DNA of 6,771 bases from CAYILC01 sp964364145 (GTDB taxonomy: Bacteria; Patescibacteriota; Microgenomatia; UBA1400; UBA12028). Shown here one piece after another: positions 1 to 5,327 of the stretch (the stretch's first letter is position 1; the number at the start of each line of letters is the position of its first letter). The translations under genes were made by a program, and so were the position numbers. The stretch covers positions 1 to 6,771 of the forward strand of contig CAYILC010000048.1 in NCBI GenBank assembly GCA_964364145.1. The letters run 5' to 3'. The notes beneath the pieces were generated by a model. The model was not told the DNA's origin and ran no database searches. It was given only the letters and a program-made list of their open reading frames with translations.

Positions 1-1748
1 ATAGATTTTGTAACTCGATCGGCATACATAATGACGTGGCCTTCTTGATGGCGTGCGGCACGACCCATTGTTTGAATCAATGAAGTTCTGGACCGCAAAA
101 AGCCTTCCTTGTCAGCGTCTAAAATTGCGACCAAAGAAACTTCCGGCAAGTCCAACCCTTCTCGCAACAAGTTGATTCCCACCAACACGTCATACACACC
201 GCGGCGCAGATCATCCAAAATATCGGACCGATCCAGCGTTGCAACATCAGCATGGAGATATTGAACCTTTAGTATCTGGATACTAGTATCTAGATTCTTG
301 GCGAGCTTTTTGATTTTCTCTGGATCGTTCAGATATTCTGTGAGCGCCTCGGCCATTTTCTTGGTCAGTGTTGTAATCAACACGCGCTGTCCAATTGCCT
401 TGCGCTTCAACACTTCTTTGACTAGGTCTTCAACTTGCCCTTCACTTTTCCGAATCTCCACTTCCGGGTCTAGCAAACCTGTTGGGCGCAACACTTGTTC
501 AATCACGCGATGATTAGACAGGCTCACTTCCCACTCGTCCGGTGTTGCAGAAACAAACACCATATCGTCCATGCAGTGCATAAACTCCTCAAACTTGAGC
601 GGTCGGTTGTCCATTGCCGAGGGTAACCGAAAGCCGTAATCTACCAACGTCTTTTTGCGAGATTGATCGCCGTTGTACATGCCACGAATCTGCGGAACTG
701 TAATATGCGACTCGTCGATTACTGTGAGAAACGACCCATCACCAAATGTTTTTGCATTTTCGATAAAGTGATCGATGAGTGTGTACGGCTTGTCTCCAGC
801 CTTGCGGCCGTCAAAATACCGCGAATAATTTTCGATGCCATTCACAAATCCAATTTCCTGAATCATATCGATATCATAGTTTACGCGTTGCTCCAACCGA
901 TACGCCTCCAAAACTTTTCCTTCTAAACGGAGCTTGGTAAGTTGCGCAGCAAGGTCTGACTTGATCTCGGCAAATGCCTGATCTCTTGTACTCATGTCGG
1001 CAATGTAGTGTTTGGCAGGATAGATCGTGATGTGTTGAATTGGCTGTTCAGAAATAACATCTCCGGTAATTGGATCGATCTCATCGATGCGCTCTATGTG
1101 GTTGCCTAAGGTGCTCAGTTTATATGCCGTGTCCTGATACGCGGGCCAAATCTGCACAGTTTCACCACGCACGCGAAACGAAGCGCGGCGAAGATCGGTG
1201 TCTGTGCGCTGATACTGGAGATTGGCCAGTTGAAGAAAAATTGTTTGCCGAGGAATGACCTCGCCGTTCATTAGTTTTAGTTGGTTTTTTGCATACTCAA
1301 CCGGCGAACCAAGGTTATAAATGCACGATACGGAAGCGACAACAATCGTGTCCGGACGAGTGAGAAGGTTGGTGGTCGCCGCCAAACGCAGTTTATCGAT
1401 ATCGTCATTGATTTGCGTTTCTTTTTCGATATAGGTGTCGGTGGTTGGAATATAGGCTTCCGGCTGATAGTAGTCATAGTACGACACAAAGTAACTCACC
1501 GCGTTATCCGGAAAAAAGTCGCGAAACTCTTGATAGAGTTGAGCGGCCAACGTTTTGTTGTGCGAGATAACTAAGGTTGGCTTTTGAATTTGCTGTATCA
1601 CATTGGACACTGAAAAAGTTTTCCCGCTACCCGTAACCCCCAGCAACACCTGCTTTTTTTTCTGCGAACGAATCCCGTCTACAAGCTGTTGGATCGCTTC
1701 CGGTTGGTCGCCGGTGGGCTGATAGGGAGATTTGAGTTGGAATTGCAT
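1..1748 (-). CDS. uvrB: UvrB, excinuclease ABC subunit B (3' end beyond window)
   Basis: UvrB is the damage-verifying, DNA-loading subunit of UvrABC nucleotide excision repair, acting in the cytoplasm on DNA. Translating the minus strand from the ATG at 1748 gives 582 residues with no stop before the window edge. Family motifs appear in order: the N-terminal pattern MQFQLKSPYQPTGDQPEAI, Walker A GVTGSGKT (37-44), the beta-hairpin region YYDYYQPEAYIP (90-101), the DEAD-like box IDESH (344-348), FVSATP (398-403), RPTGLLDPEVEIR (421-433), VLVGINLLREGLD (521-533) and helicase motif VI QTMGRAAR (559-566). UvrB proteins are usually about 660-670 residues, so roughly 80 residues including the UVR domain lie off the window. 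The start is chosen because the family N-terminus begins exactly there, although no Shine-Dalgarno precedes it. Residues 474-496 form an unusually long loop between TEYL and YLHAD (see the repeat at 270-291). The upstream neighbour is a upp remnant 55 bp away. Confidence 0.98.
   Translation of the reverse strand, partial: MQFQLKSPYQPTGDQPEAIQQLVDGIRSQKKKQVLLGVTGSGKTFSVSNVIQQIQKPTLVISHNKTLAAQLYQEFRDFFPDNAVSYFVSYYDYYQPEAYIPTTDTYIEKETQINDDIDKLRLAATTNLLTRPDTIVVASVSCIYNLGSPVEYAKNQLKLMNGEVIPRQTIFLQLANLQYQRTDTDLRRASFRVRGETVQIWPAYQDTAYKLSTLGNHIERIDEIDPITGDVISEQPIQHITIYPAKHYIADMSTRDQAFAEIKSDLAAQLTKLRLEGKVLEAYRLEQRVNYDIDMIQEIGFVNGIENYSRYFDGRKAGDKPYTLIDHFIENAKTFGDGSFLTVIDESHITVPQIRGMYNGDQSRKKTLVDYGFRLPSAMDNRPLKFEEFMHCMDDMVFVSATPDEWEVSLSNHRVIEQVLRPTGLLDPEVEIRKSEGQVEDLVKEVLKRKAIGQRVLITTLTKKMAEALTEYLNDPEKIKKLAKNLDTSIQILKVQYLHADVATLDRSDILDDLRRGVYDVLVGINLLREGLDLPEVSLVAILDADKEGFLRSRTSLIQTMGRAARHQEGHVIMYADRVTKS
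270..291. repeat. Short palindromic/direct repeat inside uvrB
   Basis: The 8-mer TAGTATCT occurs at 270-277 and again at 284-291, 14 bp apart. Between and overlapping them is a perfect 12-bp palindrome, GATACTAGTATC, at 279-290. The repeat encodes part of an extra loop in UvrB (about residues 486-493) and keeps the reading frame. I see no second copy of the element elsewhere in the window. It could be a small in-frame palindromic insertion or merely local slippage. Confidence 0.6.
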
Positions 1749-1754
1749 GAAGGT

Positions 1755-1762
1755 ATTGTACA
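1755..1762 (-). promoter_or_regulatory. Possible -10 box of a leaderless uvrB transcript
   Basis: On the minus strand TGTACAAT ends 6 nt before the uvrB ATG, so a TACAAT -10 hexamer would place transcription start at or next to the start codon. This would fit the absence of any Shine-Dalgarno before uvrB. No convincing -35 hexamer is seen 16-19 nt upstream. The call is therefore weak, and uvrB might instead be read from further upstream. Confidence 0.25.
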
Positions 1763-1803
1763 GGATGTTACTGCTAATACCGGAATGTTAGAGGCAAGAA
1801 AAA

Positions 1804-1890
1804 TTACGTTCCATAATAGCGGTCACCATAGTCCCCTAAGCCTGGAACAATATACTTTTTACTATTTAAGTGTATTTGAAATAAACGCGT
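1804..1890 (-). pseudogene. upp: C-terminal remnant of uracil phosphoribosyltransferase
   Basis: Read on the minus strand, this stretch encodes TRLFQIHLNSKK followed by KYIVPGLGDYGDRYYGT and a TAA stop at 1804-1806. The pattern LN...YIVPGLGD.GDR.FGT-stop is the signature C-terminus of UPRTase (Upp), which makes UMP from uracil and PRPP. No UPRTase N-terminal or PRPP-binding part is present: the frame meets a TGA at 1912-1914, and upstream is the end of an unrelated PyrE-like gene. Only about 29 codons are recognisable. An ATG at 1908 would allow a 34-residue peptide, but there is no reason to think it works as an enzyme. The clean sequence of the remnant suggests a fairly recent truncation. 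It ends 55 bp before uvrB, hinting at an ancestral upp-uvrB order. The exact left limit of the homology is uncertain. Confidence 0.8.
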
Positions 1891-1899
1891 GCTTGAGAA

Positions 1900-1916
1900 T
1901 ATGAACATTGTTCATA
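1900..1916. promoter_or_regulatory. 17-bp perfect palindrome, candidate operator
   Basis: TATGAACATTGTTCATA is two perfectly complementary 8-bp arms around one central base. It lies 2 bp past the stop of the PyrE-like gene, at the junction with the upp remnant. The single-base loop argues against an RNA hairpin or terminator and for a dimeric protein-binding site. The core GAAC-N3-GTTC resembles the Gram-positive LexA box (GAAC-N4-GTTC), but the spacing is one base short, so I do not call it an SOS box. It is about 150 bp upstream of uvrB, which is far for an operator unless a promoter lies nearby. Confidence 0.4.
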
Positions 1917-1918
1917 AA

Positions 1919-2584
1919 CTATTGCTCCTTTTTGTCTTCATTCCTGGCGAAAGCTGGCAAATACCAACGTTGGTATTCTTGATAATTTTTCTTCAACTCC
2001 GAAAGTTGATGTTTTGTAATCTGTCTTTTCTTTTGTAGAAACGCGACAATCTCTTCCATGGTAATAAGTGCATGTAGCTTAACTCCATGTAGTGTTTCTA
2101 AATCGGGACCATCTACTTTTTTCTGCAGTTGACGATCAATAACAACCACAACATCAGTTACTTTGTACCCAAGCTCCTTTAACTTTGCAACCGCATTCTT
2201 TTTTGTCTCTGCATTGAAAACTAGTTCATCAATCACGATAAGTTTTGGCGGGGGATTCGTTGGTATCTTTCCTTCGATCCATCGGAGTTTAATGTGTAAC
2301 TTTGGAGTGCTGCGTAAATAGAGAAAAGGAAGTTTAGAGTAAATACTTGCTACAGCGCCAAAACCTATCCCAGCAGTGGCAAGACCAACTAAAACATTTC
2401 CTTTACATTCTTTACGAATAACCGTTGCTAGTTTTTTCCCGATATAAGAAAGAACCTTAGGATTTGAAAGTAAATTTCTGGGATCAAAGATTACTGAACG
2501 GGAATCATTTTTATTGGTTGTTCCGAGCTTTCCAAAGTGGATAACATCCATGTCAATCAAATACTGGGCCAACTGCATATCCAT
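1919..2584 (-). CDS. PyrE-like (orotate phosphoribosyltransferase-type) phosphoribosyltransferase
   Basis: This 221-residue type I phosphoribosyltransferase would transfer 5-phosphoribose from PRPP to a base. The layout follows orotate phosphoribosyltransferase: FGKLG...SRSVIFDPRNLLSNPKVL (17-45), VGLATAGIGFGAVASIYSKLPFLYLRSTPKLHIK (66-99; the family has YVRKexKxHG here), an IEG near 103-105, the PRPP-loop region LIVIDELVFNAETK (115-128), VVVVIDRQ (145-152) and the tail GVKLHALITMEEIV. Several catalytic positions differ: the acidic pair is DE instead of DD, the following TTxG-type loop reads FNAET, and the RK lysine is Ser92. It may therefore use a substrate other than orotate, or be weakly active. 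The start ATG has a good Shine-Dalgarno and lies 9 nt after the radical SAM stop, so the two are almost certainly co-transcribed. A second in-frame ATG two codons later is an alternative start. The C-terminal 40 residues are charged and not conserved in the family as I know it. Confidence 0.82.
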   Translation of the reverse strand: MDMQLAQYLIDMDVIHFGKLGTTNKNDSRSVIFDPRNLLSNPKVLSYIGKKLATVIRKECKGNVLVGLATAGIGFGAVASIYSKLPFLYLRSTPKLHIKLRWIEGKIPTNPPPKLIVIDELVFNAETKKNAVAKLKELGYKVTDVVVVIDRQLQKKVDGPDLETLHGVKLHALITMEEIVAFLQKKRQITKHQLSELKKNYQEYQRWYLPAFARNEDKKEQ

Positions 2585-2590
2585 AGCTCA

Positions 2591-2595
2591 TCCTC
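2591..2595 (-). promoter_or_regulatory. Ribosome binding site of the PyrE-like gene
   Basis: GAGGA on the minus strand, 6 nt before the ATG at 2584. It overlaps the TGA stop of the radical SAM gene (2594-2596), which fits translational coupling and supports the chosen start. Confidence 0.75.
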
Positions 2596-3910
2596 AGGTA
2601 GTAATGATATTTGCAAACCAAGGCTTCCCTGGTTCTTGATAAGCAGTGAAAGGATTTTTCTCTTTTCTCGGTTCTCTATCTCGATACCCAAACGTTGAGT
2701 GAACGTTTACTGCATCCGGTCCAAATAATTCCGGGCCAGCAAACATAGAATCTAATTGAATAGTTCCGTCAGGATCTACTTGCAAGATCTCTGGTCTTGT
2801 ATCATATGGCACTGCCTGGTCGACAGTAATTTGTCGGTATTTCGGATTGGCCATCAACCCCGTATATCCTGAGGAATTCGCCAATAAGCGGGGCAATCCT
2901 GCTCGCATTCGATGGAACTCTTCGTCTAAAATGAACTCAAATACTTCATTCACTTTATCCATATCAGCCATTTGTAATCCACCTGAGGCTGGGCTTTGTT
3001 CGGTGCTGTCACCACGAGCTTGATGTGGCCGCCATATCCAAGGACTAAAGGTCCAAACTACTTCCGTTGGACTACTGATAGAAATTGCGTATTTTTGCAA
3101 CCCTTCAACTTGGTGGTAAATCTCCAAGACTTGTCCAATGTTATGAGGAGAAACCGTTGTGTTTATCACTACCCGACGGAAGCCGTCTTCAATTAACCGA
3201 GTTGCGTACTGTGCGCCATATTGTGACTTAAATCTTCTTGAAGATTCCCCATCTTTTTCAGACTCTTCCAATCTTCCTTTTTTTGGTGGTAATTGAGTAG
3301 CTTTATTAGCACGGATATCGCTTGGGTAATCCATGGATACGTGCGTAGCAACCTTTTGAATCCAACCTTGTTTGGTAAACCTGTGGTAGAGATTACTCCT
3401 CTCCCCATTTTCGTTAATTTGCATGATACCATCGCTGAACCAACTCACTTTCATATCTGATCCTAAATCTAGAGCGTGAGTAAGGAGTTGTGGAGTTTCA
3501 GCTAAACCATCAATGGTTCCTCCGATAAACATAATGTGTTTAACACCAAGACCGTAAAGAAGATCTAAACGTCTTTTCATCATTTCAGTATCTGCTCGTA
3601 TTTCAACTCGCGGAACAAGGCCTTTTATTATTGCTACAGCTAAAATAAGTGCAGAGTCGGGACAACCATCACAAGCTTCTGGACAGCGATAACTTGGGCT
3701 AAACTCAGCCATTACAACTTGATCGAGTTTAAGAATCCCTATATCCTGGCCCCACTCGATAGATTGAGTTCCATTCATTCCTCCAGCTTGTTTGAGTCTG
3801 TTTTGAACCGCGGCTACACGCGCTCTTTCATCAGGGAAGCGAAGAGATTCTGTATCAAGAAATCCCGCAATCCTTTCATCCTCAATTTTTCCTTTTTTCT
3901 CTCTACTCAT
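2594..3910 (-). CDS. Radical SAM protein of unknown function
   Basis: Radical SAM enzymes use a [4Fe-4S] cluster and S-adenosylmethionine to make a 5'-deoxyadenosyl radical. The cluster motif CxxxCxxC is present as CPEACDGC at Cys76, Cys80 and Cys83, numbered from the ATG at 3910 (438 residues). It is followed by a glycine motif FIGGTIDG (about 128-135) and barrel-like strands KVSWFSDGI, HVSMDYPSDIR and RRVVINTTVSPHN. These three are the only cysteines in the protein, so no auxiliary cluster or SPASM domain is expected. A charged, probably flexible insert lies near 209-227. The C-terminal part (RPEILQVDPDGTIQLDSMFAG) resembles the post-barrel strand of many family members. The ATG at 3910 is preferred because it has a Shine-Dalgarno and lies 11 nt after the amidohydrolase stop; an upstream TTG at 3943 would overlap that gene by 22 bp. 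I do not recognise the subfamily and cannot name a substrate. Its position between two base-handling enzymes suggests a small heterocyclic substrate, which is inference. Confidence 0.85.
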   Translation of the reverse strand: MSREKKGKIEDERIAGFLDTESLRFPDERARVAAVQNRLKQAGGMNGTQSIEWGQDIGILKLDQVVMAEFSPSYRCPEACDGCPDSALILAVAIIKGLVPRVEIRADTEMMKRRLDLLYGLGVKHIMFIGGTIDGLAETPQLLTHALDLGSDMKVSWFSDGIMQINENGERSNLYHRFTKQGWIQKVATHVSMDYPSDIRANKATQLPPKKGRLEESEKDGESSRRFKSQYGAQYATRLIEDGFRRVVINTTVSPHNIGQVLEIYHQVEGLQKYAISISSPTEVVWTFSPWIWRPHQARGDSTEQSPASGGLQMADMDKVNEVFEFILDEEFHRMRAGLPRLLANSSGYTGLMANPKYRQITVDQAVPYDTRPEILQVDPDGTIQLDSMFAGPELFGPDAVNVHSTFGYRDREPRKEKNPFTAYQEPGKPWFANIITT

Positions 3911-3914
3911 AAGC

Positions 3915-3921
3915 CCTTTCT
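3915..3921 (-). promoter_or_regulatory. Ribosome binding site of the radical SAM gene
   Basis: AGAAAGG on the minus strand, 4 nt before the ATG at 3910. The spacing is slightly short, but this is the only Shine-Dalgarno near either candidate start. It therefore decides in favour of 3910 over the TTG at 3943. Confidence 0.6.
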
Positions 3922-5286
3922 TTATGTAAATGTTTTTTTCCAATATACTTGTGCTTCTTTTACATAATCTTGCTCATTAATCCGCAAGAACTTTCCTGCT
4001 TGGATAACTACCTCACCGTTAACAATGACGGTATGCGCCTTCTTTGCTTGACAACTCATTAAAGCTCCAACCTCATCCCAAACTCCAATACTTTCGGCTG
4101 ATATACCCGTTTCAAACAATATAATATCAGCACATTTTCCAATTTCAAGACTACCTATTTCATTGTCCCAACGTAACGATCGTGCACCACCAACGGTTCC
4201 CATATGCAATACGTCCATTGGCGAGAGATATGTGGCCTTTTCTCGAACTCCTTGAATTGTTCTCGCCCATCGCATTTCTTCCAATATATTTGAGGAGTCA
4301 TTTCCAGCACTTCCATCGACACCTATGGAAATATTTACACCAGCCTTAAGCATTTCCCAAATGGGAGCGATCCCTTTTTGTCCTAGAGGTGATCGTGCAT
4401 TTGAAATAGGACAATGACACACAGAATTTTTTTGTTTTGCTATGGTACTTATTTCTCGAGAGTTTAATTCAACACAGTGAACAAAGCTTGCTTTATTTGT
4501 GTTCCAACCAAGAGTTTTAAGATATGTAAGTGGATTCATCCCATATTTTTTGTGAGCGTAAGCTTGTTCGTATGTTGATTCACTCAGATGAGTTTGTAGA
4601 TTCACATTATAGATTTCCGCAAGCTGGGCAGCATTTTCATAATCTCGTTTGCTACTGGTAAAAATTGTACAAGGCCCAATGCCAACTTTTATCATTGAAT
4701 CCGGTTTTTCTTGATGAAAAGACTTAATTGTTTCTACCGTTCTGTCATATATCTCTTGAGAGGTTTCAACAACATCGTCATCGAACAAAGCACCATCTTT
4801 TTTGCTTAAACTCATACTTCCTCTATACGGATGAAAACGAATGCCAAGTTCTCTTGCTGCTTTTACTGTTGATGAAAATATCTTGAGATGATCATGAGAT
4901 TTTGGGAATACATAGTGCATATCCGTAGTTGCGGTGCATCCAGATTGTAATAACTCTATACAAGCAATGAGTGATGCATAGTAGTATGCTCGTTCATCCA
5001 TTTTTTTTCCTAATCTTGAAACAATAGAGATCCACGTATCTATTCGTTGATTTTGTAATTCGGGAACATGTTTCATAAAGGATTGAAAAAAATGATGATG
5101 TGTATTGATAAACCCCGGAAGAACAATCATCCGGCGCGCATCAACAACTTTATCTGCATATTTCTTCTTACTTTGTATTTCGGCAATGCGATTACCAACA
5201 ATATAGATACTTGTGTTTGGAAGTATTGTTCGCTTGCCATCCATTGTTACGACTGTTTTTGCGTTGCGAATAAGAAGTGTGTTCAT
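3922..5286 (-). CDS. TRZ/ATZ-family amidohydrolase, 8-oxoguanine deaminase/AtzB-like
   Basis: This 454-residue metal-dependent hydrolase belongs to the amidohydrolase superfamily, in the branch that deaminates or dechlorinates purines, triazines and related rings. It opens with the small beta-sandwich pattern MNTLLIRNAKTVVTMDG. The metal ligands are visible: HxH at His63/His65 (PGFINTHHHFFQ), His233 with Glu236 (THLSES), His270 (FVHCVEL) and Asp324 (GVDGSAGNDSSN). HCPISNAR at 291-298 and GVDGSAGNDSSN at 322-333 look most like 8-oxoguanine deaminase and hydroxyatrazine hydrolase rather than MTA/SAH deaminase, which typically has GTDGAASNN. The C-terminal strand GSLEIGKCADIILF (378-391) returns to the sandwich domain. 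Length and all ligands are intact, so it should be active. The substrate cannot be fixed from sequence. The ATG at 5286 has no Shine-Dalgarno and lies 41 nt after the argG stop. The radical SAM gene starts 11 nt downstream, so these two form an operon. Confidence 0.9.
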   Translation of the reverse strand: MNTLLIRNAKTVVTMDGKRTILPNTSIYIVGNRIAEIQSKKKYADKVVDARRMIVLPGFINTHHHFFQSFMKHVPELQNQRIDTWISIVSRLGKKMDERAYYYASLIACIELLQSGCTATTDMHYVFPKSHDHLKIFSSTVKAARELGIRFHPYRGSMSLSKKDGALFDDDVVETSQEIYDRTVETIKSFHQEKPDSMIKVGIGPCTIFTSSKRDYENAAQLAEIYNVNLQTHLSESTYEQAYAHKKYGMNPLTYLKTLGWNTNKASFVHCVELNSREISTIAKQKNSVCHCPISNARSPLGQKGIAPIWEMLKAGVNISIGVDGSAGNDSSNILEEMRWARTIQGVREKATYLSPMDVLHMGTVGGARSLRWDNEIGSLEIGKCADIILFETGISAESIGVWDEVGALMSCQAKKAHTVIVNGEVVIQAGKFLRINEQDYVKEAQVYWKKTFT

Positions 5287-5327
5287 ACAATGTGAGGGTT
5301 ATGCTTTTCTCTAATGACGCGCTAACT

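Larger units (their letters stand above)
1917..5287 (-). other. Candidate acquired three-gene cassette between argG and upp/uvrB
   Basis: The amidohydrolase, radical SAM and PyrE-like genes form one tight unit. Its downstream edge abuts a truncated upp. The sequence TGTTCATA occurs at both edges (1909-1916 and 5280-5287). Hand counts of sampled 60-base lines give 32-43% GC inside the unit, 47-62% in uvrB, and a mixed 32-52% in argG. There is no transposase or integrase. The unit may have arrived by recombination that removed most of upp, but the edges are inferred and the 8-bp repeat could be chance. Confidence 0.35.

Noticed and set aside
663..926. Plus-strand ORF of 87 codons
   Set aside because: It lies fully antisense to conserved uvrB sequence and shows no family motif.
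1796..1848. Terminator-like hairpin GTTCCA...TGGAAC followed by TTTTT on the minus strand
   Set aside because: The stem is only 6 bp with a loop of about 29 nt, and the sequence is explained as UPRTase coding DNA.
1689..1904. Plus-strand ORF of 71 codons across the uvrB start
   Set aside because: It is the antisense of uvrB codons and of the upp remnant, both of which have clear homology on the minus strand.
1900..1916. SOS (LexA) box for uvrB
   Set aside because: The arms fit, but the GAAC-GTTC spacing is 3 instead of 4 and the site is about 150 bp from the gene, so it is reported only as an unassigned palindrome.
3911..3943. Radical SAM start at the TTG at 3943
   Set aside because: It overlaps the amidohydrolase by 22 bp and has no Shine-Dalgarno; the ATG at 3910 has one and follows the stop by 11 nt.
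3922..5286. MTA/SAH or 5'-deoxyadenosine deaminase as the specific name
   Set aside because: The aspartate motif GVDGSAGNDSSN is closer to 8-oxoguanine deaminase and AtzB-type enzymes than to the GTDGAASNN pattern; kept only as an alternative.
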